Below the pieces are notes generated by a model. It was not told where the DNA came from and did not search any database. It was given only the letters and a program-made list of their open reading frames with translations. Of a stretch of 64,000 bases of DNA, positions 35,691 to 46,511 are shown in pieces (the first letter of the stretch is position 1; each line of letters starts with the position of its first letter). The stretch comes from Geosiphon pyriformis (Eukaryota > Glomeromycota > Glomeromycetes > Archaeosporales > Geosiphonaceae): assembly GCA_016748015.1 (NCBI GenBank), contig JAAOMT010000222.1:684609-748608 (forward strand). The letters are read 5' to 3'. The position numbers and the translations under genes were made by a program.

Positions 35691-36600
35691 ATTTGGAGAA
35701 CTTGAAGCAATGGAAGAAATTGAAACAACACCCATCTACCTTATTGAAAATCAGCCTGCCTTACAACTTAAATACTTCAACAACAATAGACAAGGAATAA
35801 AACCCAAAAAAGCACACGAAATTGATGCTGGATATGACCTAAGATATCCAGACAAGGATACTCTTGTTCTTAAACCCAAATCTCTCACAAAAATTAACCT
35901 CAAAATTGCACTCAAAATCTCACCAGGAGCAATGGTTCAAATCATCTCCCAGTCCTCTCTGGCAAGCAAAGGAATTAATGTCAGAGGAGGAATAATCAAT
36001 GCTAGATATACTGGAGACATTACAGTGATGCTTCAAAATGAAACTAACAAACTATTCAAGATCGAACATGCTGAAAAAATTGTCCAAGCTATTTACCTAC
36101 TCCTAATCAACATTTCGGGTTTGCAACTAGTCAATCAAAGAGAACAATTAGGAAAAAGTGATAGAGGAACCCAAGATTTTGGTTCAACTGGACGATTCAC
36201 AGTTTCAGTTAATATAGCTCTTAACACACAGAACAAATCCCACCAGATTCTTAGACTTTCACAACCAATTATCATTTCACCCTTTAGAAAACATCTGGAA
36301 ATCTACATCTGCCTAAAGTCAACAACCACACAACAAATTTTTAAGTCCAATGAACAAGTCTGCTTGGAACATAATATTTTGATCCTAAACATTTATATTC
36401 TAGAAGGAACAAAGAAAGTCCAAGTTACTTTTTACAACCCCAATAATTACCTCATAATTTTATTAAATAATTTAGAAATTGGAGTTATTCACAGTAATAT
36501 ATTTCAACAAAAATTATCCCAAACAGTTCCCGATTTTTCTGAAATTATTGGACATTCACTACCAAAAATCAACCCAAACCTCAGCCTGAAAACTACTATG
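35659..36600 (+). CDS. dUTPase and following beta-rich domain of element B
   Basis: Open frame 35659-36675. Five dUTPase motifs are present: EIDAGYDLRYP (1), SQSSLASKGINVRGG (2), GGIINARYTGDITVML (3), KIVQAIYL (4), RGTQDFGSTGR (5). In motif 3 the water-activating Asp is Asn, so activity is probably lost; the Tyr is kept. After motif 5 about 110 residues form a second domain shared with family 2 (SPFRKHLEIYICL, LNIYILEGTKKVQVTFYNPNN). The frame then leaves the RT frame: a single-base change near 36570 puts RT in another phase. In a living copy the domain would clear dUTP during reverse transcription. Confidence 0.9.
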
Positions 36601-38035
36601 TTGTCATGGAAAAACTATCTCGAATCAACATGGGACAACTTGAATCACAACAACAGACCCAGCTCAAAGAGCTAATTGCAGAATTTGCTGATATCTTCGC
36701 TGAAAACAACAATGACTTAGGAAGAACCGATTTGGTTCAACACCAAATTTATACAGGAGATGCCAAACCAAGAAGACAACAAGCATATCGAGCTGCTTCA
36801 GAAAGCCACCAATTCATCTGAGAAGAAGTACAATGAATGCTTAACAATGGGCTTATCCAACTTTCCATGAGTCCTTGGGCTTTACCTGTAATGCTAGTCA
36901 AAAAGAAAAATGGAAAGATCTGATTTTGTGTTGACTATCAACAACTCAACAGTATTACAATTAGAAATGCCTACCTTCTTCCCCAGATTAATGACATGTT
37001 AGATGCCCTTGGAAAATCCAAATACTTTTCAACACTAGATTTAGAAAGCAGTTACTGGCAAGTTGCTATGGATCCCAAAGATTGCCCCAAAACAGCATTC
37101 ACCACCCAAGACAGAAATTACAAGTTCAATGTAATGCCTTTTGGATTATGCAATGCACTAGCAACATTTTAGAGATTAATAGATGTTGTGTACCAAGGAC
37201 TTCTTTAGAAGTCAGTAGTTGTTTATCTTGACAATACTGATGTTTATTCTCCATTGTTCGAATTACACTTAAAACACCTGCAAGAAGTTTTTCAACGATT
37301 ACAAAAAGCAAGACTAAAACTTAACATTGAAAAATGCTACTTTGGAAAAACAAGCTTGGCCTTTCTTGGGCATATCGTTAGTAAAGATAGAATCAAACTG
37401 GACCCTGGAAAAATCAGCATTGTTAAAAACTTCAAAACTCCTTGAAACACTACAGAACTAAGAGGATTCATAGGATTAGCATCCTACTATTGGAAGTTTA
37501 TCAAAGGATTCTCAGAAATTGCAAAACCCCTCAACCAGCTCACCACCAAAAACGTTGAATACAAATGGACTACTGAACACCAAAAAGCTTTTGGAATTCT
37601 CAAGGAAAAACTGACAACAGCTCCAATTCTCACCTACCTGGATTTCAGCAACTGATTTCGATTAGCTACAGATGCTTCGTATACTGCCTTTGGTGCCATC
37701 TTATCACAACTAGATAACAATGGAAATGAGTGAGTAATTGCTTATGCTAACAGAACATTAAAACCAGCTGAGAAAAACTACCCTGCCACAGAACTAGAAA
37801 CAGCAGCCATAATTTGGGCCCTACACCACTTCAACTTTTATCTCAGGCCTAAAGAATTCGATATTATCACTGATAATATTGGACTCAAATGGCTTCAGAA
37901 CAAAAATACTCAGCTGAATGCAAAACAAACCCAATAGACAGAATTTCTAGCAAACTATTGATACATAGTACATCACAAACCAGGAAAACTCCACACCAAT
38001 GTTGACTGTCTCTCTAGAATGAGACAAGATTAGAA
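36600..38035 (+). pseudogene. Reverse transcriptase and RNase H of element B
   Basis: Ty3/gypsy RT in order: GRTDLVQHQIYTGDAKP, SPWALPVMLVKKKNGK, FCVDYQQLN, FSTLDLESSYWQV, TAFTTQDRNYKFNVMPFGLCNA, the catalytic box YLDN at 37224-37235 (usually YLDD), GHIVSKD, ELRGFIGLASYYWKFIKGFS. RNase H follows: LATDASYTAFGAILSQ, TELETAAIIWAL, ITDNIGLKW, VDCLSR. Many stops interrupt: TGA in the places of Arg at 36820 and 36920, TAG for Gln near 37170, TAG for Trp near 37207. It copies element RNA into DNA in the particle and removes the RNA strand. Confidence 0.92.
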
Positions 38036-38089
38036 AACACAAAAACCAATACTCAACTTAACCAACCAAAAAAGCCAACAAACAATAAA

Positions 38090-39419
38090 TTCAGAAAACT
38101 ACAACAATCTCAAACAATATTTGGAAACATTAACAATTCCAACAGATTGGTCTCCAGATGAAAAACATCGACTACAACTACAAGCCAAACAATATTTTTT
38201 ACACAACAACATTATTTATCATCGAAATTTCAAAAACCCAAACAAATCACTTAGATTAATACAAGAACAGAAAAAAGAGACCATATTATACAACATGCAC
38301 TCAGATCCTTCATTAGCACATTTCGGAAAAGATAGCACCACCCAAAAAACACTAGAATACTACTTTTGGCCTCAAATGAGAAAAGACATTCACAAATATG
38401 TCAAATCTTGTGATAGTTGTCAAAGAAGAGAAGGAACACACTCTATTGAACCATTAAATCCAATCAAAGTTGGACAACTCTTTGACTAAGTTGGTATCGA
38501 TTTAATCGGACCATTATCTATTACCACTCAAGGAAACCGTTATATTGCAGTAGCTGTAGACTATCTTACTAAATGGCCCAAAGCCAGAGCCATTCAACGA
38601 GCAGATGCAAAATCAGTAGCAAATTTCATCTATGAAGACATTATTTGTAGACATGGATGTTCAATTGAACTTTTATCTGATCAGGGAACACACTTTGTAA
38701 ACAACCTGATACAAGAAATTTGCGAATGATTCAATGTCAAAAGACCTCTGTCTTCGTCCTACCATCCACAAACAAATGGACTTGTGGAATGTTTTAACAG
38801 AACATTGTGTAAGTCATTAGCCAAAGTCTCAACTGATTTTGAACAAGAGTGGGATATCTTTATTCCATCAGTGTTGCTAGCATACAGAACACTAAAACAA
38901 GATACCACAAAACACACACCATTTGATTTAACTTATGGAAGAACAGCAACATTACCAATTAGTTTCACAGTGGAAACATACCCAGCACAACCAATTGATG
39001 AAAACAATTTCTAAGAAATGCTTTAGCAAAGAGCCTACACTCTGCTTAGTACATTAGAAAAAAAACAATGAATAGCAGCCACCCATATTGAACATTCCCA
39101 AGCTCGACAAAAAGAATGGCATGATAACAAATTGCCTCCAGTTACCAATGAATTTAAAATCGGAAACAAAGTTCTCTTACACAGAACTAAAGCTAAAAAA
39201 CAATGGAGTGGAAAATTTGAAAATAAATGGAATGGACCATTTTTTATCCATGAAGTCCTAGGCAACGGATCATACAAGCTAAGACTTGATGACAAAATCC
39301 TAGCAAAAGTTGCACATGGAGATCATTTGAAACACTATCATTTCAGAAACAATCCTGAATCATTAATTCCACAAATTGGTACACATTCCCCTTTAGTCAA
39401 TTTCGAAGATATTCCCTGA
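38090..39419 (+). pseudogene. Integrase of element B
   Basis: HHCC zinc finger (MHSDPSLAHFG, then CDSCQRR; about 38295-38430), catalytic core with the three acidic residues in GIDLIGPL (near 38495), SDQGTHF (near 38680) and GLVECFNRTL (near 38780), and a C-terminal GPY/F module (WNGPFFIHEVLGNGSYKLRL, 39230-39290). No chromodomain follows. Stops at 38487 (TAA for the Gln before VGIDLIG), 38728 (TGA for Trp), 39012, 39024 and 39069 break the frame, which is otherwise constant to the natural TGA at 39417. It would join cDNA ends to the genome, leaving 4-bp duplications. Confidence 0.92.
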
Positions 39420-39576
39420 AACTTAGAACCAATAGTTGTCATTAAACAATCTTCCAACCTGAACACTTAAATTAATTTTACTAGTTATTCCCTTATAATT
39501 TAGAAACAATCAAAACAAAAATAACATAAAAACCCATACACCAAAAATAATTTTCTTTTATTTTAAATCTCTTATA

Positions 39577-40296
39577 ATGACTATTCCTCAAAACATTCAA
39601 CAATTATCCCAAAAACTAATGTTAACTTTAAAAACAATACCCGAATTATCCATTACTGTTACTGGAAACCACATTAATTATATCCAAACAGAAGTAGTTA
39701 CAAATTTAGCCCCAAATTCACGAAAATATCACCCATATAAGAAGAACACAAGAAGTTATTCTGGAATTCATCTGCCAAAACTTTTAAAGCTTGCTTTAAG
39801 AGAAAACCTAATGCTCACTTCAATTAATATTCCACCAAATGCTACAATTCAACAAAGATTTCAACTGTGTCTCAATGAGGAAAACACTGAATATCCTCCA
39901 ATTTATAGATATTTCTACATTAGAAAAACACTCTACGAATAGAAACTGGAACTTACAACAGCAAACCTCACAAAAGAAGTTATTCAGAAACAACTCCACA
40001 ACAAATTTAAGACAACAGCTGGACCAACAAATAGTCACTACAAGCTCAGAGCTGCTCTTAGACTTTATGACCTATTCCACATCTGTGAAAATGTCCTACA
40101 AAACCCAATTTTATGACCTTTGAAGATTCAATACATTGGAAAGCTCACAGAACTGAAATTTCAACAATTTTCAGACCAAATTTCTTCAATAATTTTGGAT
40201 TACTATCTGGAAATTAGAGACAGTACTTGGACTTTGAAGAAGCTCAGTCTTGAGGAGAAAGTTATGTTACCAAACAAAATTAGAGATATTATTTAG
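39577..40296 (+). pseudogene. 3' ORF of unknown function, element B
   Basis: A separate frame with its own ATG lies 157 bp after the integrase stop and ends inside the 3' LTR (TAG at 40294). It is open for 121 codons, then has TAG at 39940 and TGA near 40117 in the same frame; ignoring these it is about 238 codons. It starts MTIPQNIQQLSQKLML, is mixed helical/hydrophilic, and shows no signal peptide, transmembrane segment, zinc motif or chromodomain. Family 2 has an ORF in the same place (44030-44690) with a similar start (NIHLLA, QLFQLIQHQKIEITIN), so it is a shared element gene rather than chance. The env position invites the env idea, but there is nothing membrane-like in it. Confidence 0.65.
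40252..40264 (+). other. Polypurine tract of element B
   Basis: GAGGAGAAAGTTA immediately before the 3' LTR; purine-rich except for the last bases. Expected start of plus-strand DNA synthesis. Confidence 0.6.
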
Positions 40297-41244
40297 CATA
40301 AAATTATCTTATAAATCCTATCATTAATTAGCATATATTATCGTTTCAAATTATCACTTATTACATTAGCAAAATGTCCAAAATTATCATTTAATTAATA
40401 ACCCAATTTGTATACAACACAAATGTAACCTAATTGCAATGATCAAATCATGCAATACCGCAAACTATGTAATATTCAAAAGTTTGCCAAAATTTGTAGA
40501 AATTTGCTGAAATAATTGATAGTTCACCAAAATATCTAATAGTTTGCAGAAATAACTTGTAGTTCACCGAAATGTATCTTTAGTTCAGCGAAATTGTAGA
40601 AAATAGCAAAGTTCAAGTTCATAGAATAGTGTTATGACAAGTTGTATAAAAGAAGAGCATCTTTCTTCGAGAAAATGTATCTTACTTTAGATTTATCACA
40701 TAAAAACCATTCCTATGTACACAAAAAGAAATAAATATCAAATAATTCAAAAAACCAAATTCTTTAATTATTGCACTTGGAAAATCCCCAAAACCCAACT
40801 AACGTTTTGAAATTGATTAACTACCAATTTCAGTAAACTGTTAGTGACTCCAGGCCTGGATAGAAAAACGTTTCCCTTGATAAAATCCTATTTCTTTTAC
40901 ATTTCTTTTATTTCTTTTTTTTTCTTATTACAATCATTAGGGTAGCCTACAGACGAGATTCCTGTAGAAGAGTTGACTTTCACAGCAAAGTAACTACACA
41001 TTTTTAGTGAGCTTCCAGATGAGCAATTCCTGGGAAAGAGTTGACGTTTACTACAATGTAACTACATAAAGCAACTGACATGGAATTGGCCATTCCACTC
41101 ATAAGCCCAGCAAGTTCAAATTATAGGAGATAATTTGAAGATAAATTCAGTTACTGAAGGTCCAACTACTTCCTGAAAACATGAATTCACAACAAATCAA
41201 TATTAACAACATTTAAGAAAAGAGACCAAAAACCTCCAGTAATA
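40265..41244 (+). repeat. 3' LTR of element B, family 1
   Basis: TGTTACCAAAC to CCAGTAATA (degenerate GTAACA). Aligned with the 5' LTR it differs at scattered sites, mostly C/T and G/A. Confidence 0.95.
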
Positions 41245-41248
41245 CTGA

Positions 41249-42540
41249 ACTGACATCATCCAGCATCAGATCAAGACTGGAGATGCAATGCTAATTAAAC
41301 AAAGAGCATACAGAGTACTACCAGCTAGCCATGAAATTATCCAGCAAGAGATAAACCAAATGCTTGACAATAGGCTAATTCAGCCATCAATGAGCCCATG
41401 GTTGTCACCAATGGTACTTGTTTGTAAAAAAAATGGAAAAATCTGCTTTTGTGTGAATTATAGAAAACTCAATAGAGTAACTCATAGAAATAGCTACCTC
41501 ACTCCATGGATCCAAGAATTATTTGATGTTTTCAGTGGAAACAAATGGTTTTCAACATTAGACCTGAACAGTGGTTACTAACAAGTAGTTATGGATCCAG
41601 CCAACAAAAAAAAGATGGCATTTACCACCAGAGAAGGGAATTTTGAATTTGAAGTAATACCATTTGGCTTAACCAATGCACCAGCCACTTTCCAAAGGCT
41701 AATGGAAATTGTTTATACTGGCTTATTGTGGAAATCAGTAGTTGTATACTTGGACAACACCAATGTGTTCTCAAAAACATTCGATGATCATCTTTATCAT
41801 CTTCAACAAGTGTTCAAAAGACTAAAAAGAGCAGGACTAAAGTTAAATACAACAAAGTGCTTCTTTGGTAAGACAGAACTAAAATTCTTGGGACACATAG
41901 TCAGCAAAGACGGCATCAAAACGGATTCAGAGAAAATAGAGATAGTAAAGAACTTTCTAGTACCAACCAATGTGACTGAATTGAAATCATTCTTGGGATT
42001 TGCAAGCTATTATTGATGCTTTATAAAGAACTTTTCAAAGATAGCTCAACCACTCAATAATCTGCAAATCAAGAATATCAAATATGAATGGACAGAAAGT
42101 CAACAAGAAGCTTTTGATATTTTGAAAAGAAAGCTTATTCAAGCTCCAGTACTGATCTATTCAGATCACAACAAACTATTCATTATTACCACCAATGCAT
42201 CAGGCCAAGCATTGGGAGCAGTACTATCTCAGAAGGAACCAGATGGTAGAAAACATTCAGTAGCTTATGCCAGCCGAGATCTAACACCAGCTGAAAAGAA
42301 CTATGGAATACTAGAACTAGAACATTTGGCAATCTATTGGGCAGTTATAAAGTGGAATGAATACTTAAGCCAAAAGTTTGATATATACACAGATTATAAA
42401 GGGTTAACATCACTTCAAAAGCAAAAATTTGATGACAGCTGCCAATTCAAATGGAAAATGGCATTCTCACAATATACTTATACTATACACTATAAGAAAA
42501 GAAAAGATAACAGAAATGCTGACGGTTTGTTGTGAATAAG
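41249..42540 (+). pseudogene. Reverse transcriptase and RNase H of element C (right part)
   Basis: Continues the frame broken at 31399. RT blocks: QHQIKTGD, RAYRVLPASHEIIQQEI, SPWLSPMVLVCKKNGKICFCVNYRKLN, FSTLDLNSGY, TREGNFEFEVIPFGLTNAPATFQRL, catalytic YLDN at 41747-41758, LGHIVSKDGIK, ELKSFLGFASYY. RNase H: TNASGQALGAVLSQ (first catalytic Asp now Asn), LELEHLAIYWAV, YTDYKGLTSL, RNADGLL. Stops: TAA for Trp at 41578, TGA for Trp at 42014, TGA for Arg at 42533. The Cys in KICFC and the Cys after the 42014 stop fit CGC to TGC at Arg codons. Confidence 0.92.
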
Positions 42541-42639
42541 ACAAATCTAAAAACATTTCAAACCCAAAAATATAACAAAACCAGAACAATACCAACGAAA
42601 ATACAACAAAAGATGAACATACAAAAATATTAACAAATG

Positions 42640-44000
42640 TAACATTATATAAACACTCAACAGTTCAAGAAGAATTTATCTCAAACAGAATGAAAGAGTA
42701 TCAAACAACAATCAAAATATTTTATCACTTACCAAAATATACTTTATCAGAAAAATAGAAGGGATCCAGATCAACCAACCAAAGTAATTACAGAGCCAGA
42801 AAAAGAGACAATATTATTCAACATGCACTCAAATCTAATAGCAGAACATTTTCACAAAGAAGCAACCATGGAAAAAACCAGAAAGAGATACTATTGGCCA
42901 TTAATGTATCCAAACATTATCTAATATGTTCAAAATTGTGATGTTTGTCAGCAAAGAGGAGGTACAAAACCCAGTGAACCATTAAGACCAATCAAAATGT
43001 GACAACCATTCAACCATATTGGAATTGATCTAGTCAAATTATTAACAATTACCAGAAAAGAAAACAGGTACATAGTAGTAGTCATAGACTATCTCACTAA
43101 ATGGCCAGAGGTGAAAGCAATTCAAAGAGCAGATGCAGAATCTGTTGCTAAATTTGTTCATCAAAATTTAATTTGTTGACACAAATGTCCAAAGGAATTA
43201 TTATCAGACTAAAGAACTCATTTTGTGAACAAAACATTAACAGAATTGAGCCAAAGATTCGGAATTAAGAGACCACTATCATTACCATACCATCCACAAA
43301 CCAACGGATTAGTCAAAAGATTTAACAGAACATTGTGTGAAGCAATAGCTAAGCTCAGCCAAGAAAACCAGAATGATTGGGACATGTTGATATTATCAGT
43401 ACTATTTGCTTATCGAACAATAAAACAAAACACTACACAAACAACACCATTTGAATTAGTATATGATAGAACAGCAACATTACTAGTGGAGATAGAGGTC
43501 AACACATATCTAACTAAACCAATAACAGAAGAGAATTTCTAAGAAACATTGTTAAGAAAAACATATGACTTAATAGAAACATTGGAAAACAAACGAAGAA
43601 GAGCAGCTGATAACATATAAAAGTCACAAGAGAAACAAAAAGAAATACATGATAATCAACTACCAGACAAACCAGTTGAATTCAAGATTGGAGACAAAGT
43701 ACTCTTATATTGTACCAAAGTGGAAAAACAATGGAATGGAAAATTTGACCCCAAATAGGACAAACCATTTCACATAGAAGAAATTCTAGGAAATAAAGCT
43801 TATAAATTAAGACTGGACAACAAAATTTTAACCAAAGCAGCACATAGAAATTGACTGAAACCATACTACAACACCATATTATCATCCATCAGTAATATTC
43901 TACAATTAGGAGTACAGAGAATACTAGTCCAACCAGATCAGATTCCACAAGATCTGGAACCAATCATTATTATTGACAACAACACATCAAATTGATCCAT
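42640..44000 (+). pseudogene. Integrase of element C
   Basis: Zinc finger (NMHSNLIAEHFH, then CDVCQQRGG), catalytic core IGIDLV (near 43022), LLSD-stop-RTHFVN (near 43205), and GLVKRFNRTL, where the catalytic Glu is Lys (43315-43317; GAA to AAA). A GPY/F-like end (FHIEEILGNKAYKLRLDNK, 43770-43815) follows. At least one frame change lies between 42535 and 43225, and there are many stops, so the copy is inactive. Confidence 0.88.
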
Positions 44001-44027
44001 CAAAAGAATATATAAAGACATGGTAGA

Positions 44028-44677
44028 CGTGACAGAAAATATCAGAAAAATGTAAATTACAGACAATATTCACTTATTAGCATAACAACTCTTTCAATTG
44101 ATTCAACACCAGAAAATAGAGATTACAATCAATTAACAAACCATTCGATATCAAGATACTAGAAAGACATTGCAATCCAGAACACAGAAGAAAACTGAAA
44201 ATACTGTGGAAAAAATCATTGCGAAAGTAAAATTAACAATAAGAGAGTTAACAAAAAAGTCACTATATCAAAAGTTGACTAAAGAAACTTGGAATTGATG
44301 AATACAACAATTTTTACGAAACTATTGTTATTTTTACTTGGGACAACATGTAAATATCCAGAATTTATATACGGATAAAACAAAGCAATTATTTAACAAA
44401 AGAATACTACAACAATTAGAACATTTTGTGAGAAAGAACAACTTATCTACACAGACCCGAGCTATATACCGAATACACATAGCATTTCAGAATAGACCAA
44501 AAATATTACTCAACAAAGCAATAGATATGGTTACCAGTAATTAATGAGGAAAGATCACCAATACTCAATTTGAAAAATTATAGACCCAAATAACACAAGT
44601 AATTCTCGAAAACAAAATCTAGGAAATACTTCAAGAGGGGGAATTAAACGAGTTGAATTTTGATAGAGCTCAATATT
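44028..44677 (+). pseudogene. 3' ORF of unknown function, element C
   Basis: Decayed counterpart of 39577-40296. Recognisable parts: ITDNIHLLA-stop-QLFQLIQHQKIEITIN, a Lys/Thr-rich middle, and an open piece 44338-44544 (GQHVNIQNLYTDKTKQLFNK, LEHFVRKNNLST, RIHIAFQNRPKILLNKAID). Helix-prone; no signal peptide, membrane segment or zinc motif. Function unknown. Relics of the same region are on the minus strand at 46520-47500 in element H (match to the NKAIDMVT part near 46740). Confidence 0.6.
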
Positions 44678-44692
44678 AAAAGAAGGGAATAA
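44678..44692 (+). other. Polypurine tract of element C
   Basis: AAAAGAAGGGAATAA directly before the 3' LTR, preceded by the conserved box TGATAGAGCTCAATATT, which also precedes the 3' LTR of element I (59262-59280). Confidence 0.75.
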
Positions 44693-45553
44693 TATTACTC
44701 ATAGAAATATAGGAAATATATTAGCATGATTATTAGCCAATCAGAAGTAGGCATAGTAAATGTGGAGTTCCAGGATTCCTCTCAGGAATTTCAGGATTCC
44801 CCGACGAAGAATTACAGAATTCCAGAATTCCAGAATTCCTCTCAAAGGAATCGCAAGATTCCAAAAATTCCAGGATTTCTGTTATGAAAAATTAAAGAAT
44901 TGAGAAATCTCAATTATGTATATATAGCAGCAGGATTAGAAGCTAAAAAGACAGACCTCTTAGTTTTAGATTTAATCTAAGCAACTCTCCAATTTACAAT
45001 TATCTAATAAATAACTATTTGTTATCTCAAACCCATTTTCACTATCAACACTTCATGTTGATAATAATTGATACTTAACTATACTGGAACAATAGCTCTT
45101 AATCATGGCTATTGACAGAATACTAACTTGTAAATTGCCTTGGCTTATTTCTTTTTTTTCTTTATTTTATTTTTTTTTCTTTTTTTTCTTGCTTTGATTT
45201 TATTGTTGTTTACTAATTCTATTGAGGATTAACATGTGGGGCACTGATGTCAAGATAAATGTAACTGGTAAAAGACCCAGAAATAAGAGTAGAACACTTA
45301 ATTGAGGATAGCTTACTAGGAGGAATACCGACCATCAAGCTAAGAAAAAAATCGACAAAACTGCAGTTTTGGGAAGCTATAAATAAAACTATCACTATTG
45401 AATCTCTGTCTATTATACAAAGAACTCAACCAAACCCTTCAGATACAAAACCTTCAAATACCAAACCTTCAGATTATCAACAATGAGAATAGCTTTGAGC
45501 ACCAAGTTATGGGTTTGTATTTAATTTAACACCAGAAATTGTTACCTGTAACA
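44693..45553 (+). repeat. 3' LTR of element C, family 2
   Basis: TATTACTCATAG to ACCTGTAACA. It carries the GAATTCC cluster near 44760-44880 and TATATATAG near 44920. Differences from the 5' LTR are mainly transitions. Confidence 0.93.
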
Positions 45554-45557
45554 ACAT

Positions 45558-46073
45558 CTTAAATAAAAATTAAATATTCGAAAACCAAATTCTTTGATTA
45601 TTACACTTGAAATTCTCTCAACACAACTAACATTTTGAAATTGATTAGCTATCAATTTCAGTAATCTGTTAGTAACTCCAGGTCTAAATAAAAAACATTT
45701 TTCTTAACACAATTTTATTTTTTTTATATTTTTTTTATATTTTTTATATTTTTTTATTTAAATTATTAGGGTAGCCTACAAACAAGATTTCTGTAGAAAA
45801 GTTGACTTTTATAGCAAAATAACTACACATTTTTAGTGGGCTTTCAGATGAGCAATTTCTGAAAAAAAGTTGATATTTATTACAACATAACTACACAAAG
45901 TAACTGGCACAGAATTGGCCATTCCACTTATAAGCCCAACAGTTCAAATTATAAGAAATAATTTGAAGATAAATTCAGTTATTAGAGATTCAACTGCTTC
46001 CAGAAAACGCGAAATTAACAACAGACAAACATTAACAACATTCAAGAAAAAAAACCAAAAACCTCTGGTAGCA
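45558..46073 (+). repeat. Family 1 solo LTR G, right half
   Basis: Continues the LTR interrupted at 25564, matching 31860-32380, and ends CTCTGGTAGCA. ATGG at 46074-46077 is the right copy of the target duplicated from ATAG (25113-25116). Confidence 0.88.
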
Positions 46074-46077
46074 ATGG

Positions 46078-46511
46078 TTAAGTATTAAATTATATTAACA
46101 TGGAGTGTTAATAGTGTAGAATAAATTAATATTTCTTTAATTAAACAATAATAAAATAAATTTGAGTAATAATAAATGTTTTATTAATATAAATATAATT
46201 CTATTTCAAGTTATAAAAAACTATCTTTTAAAGAAAAGAGTATTGTTGTTCTAAACTGAATTGTCTTTTTTTGTTTTTAATACTCTTACTATATATACAT
46301 AATTTGTATTATACAAGATTCCTTAAAATTTTTTAATTTCTTTGACAGAAATTCTGGAATTTTAAAATTTTGAAATTCTGAAATTTTACAATTCTTCAAG
46401 AAAAATCCTGTAATTTTTTAAGAGAAATCTTGGAATTTTTTTTTTTACTATGCTTATTTCTAATTTGTTATTTTATCTACTTATTATAATTTCTAATTTA
46501 TATAAGTAATA
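46078..46511 (-). repeat. 3' LTR of element H, third piece
   Basis: Joins directly to 25112 after removal of G: TTAAGTATTAAAT follows as at 61100 in the partner LTR. It ends GTAATA (46506-46511), the reverse of the LTR start. Confidence 0.85.

Larger units (their letters stand above)
31400..41244 (+). mobile_element. Ty3/gypsy family 1 element B with dUTPase, innermost insertion
   Basis: LTRs 31400-32380 (981 bp) and 40265-41244 (980 bp), alike but with scattered differences that are mostly transitions. Flanks CAGA (31396-31399) and CTGA (41245-41248) form a 4-bp duplication with one change; joined at that point, the RT frame of element C resumes. Internal order: PBS, Gag, protease, Cys-rich region, dUTPase, RT, RNase H, integrase, 3' ORF, PPT. 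It is the best preserved LTR element in the window, yet has about twenty stops and two frame changes. Confidence 0.95.
25565..45553 (+). mobile_element. Ty3/gypsy family 2 element C with dUTPase
   Basis: LTRs of about 877 and 861 bp, PBS, Gag-protease-Cys-rich-dUTPase-RT-RNase H-integrase-3' ORF, PPT. Without element B it is about 10.1 kb. Target duplication ATAT (25561-25564) / ACAT (45554-45557); the uninterrupted site in the LTR at 2134-3106 reads ACAT there, so the left copy mutated. From Gag through RNase H the surviving segments share one reading frame after removing B and its 4-bp duplication, suggesting a single ancestral Gag-Pol polyprotein. Multiple stops disable it. Confidence 0.92.

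Noticed and set aside
36600-39020. Reassignment of TGA to an amino acid, because many TGA stops are in frame
   Set aside because: TAA and TAG are also frequent at conserved Gln and Trp positions, and SPT16 needs no TGA readthrough; mutation explains all.
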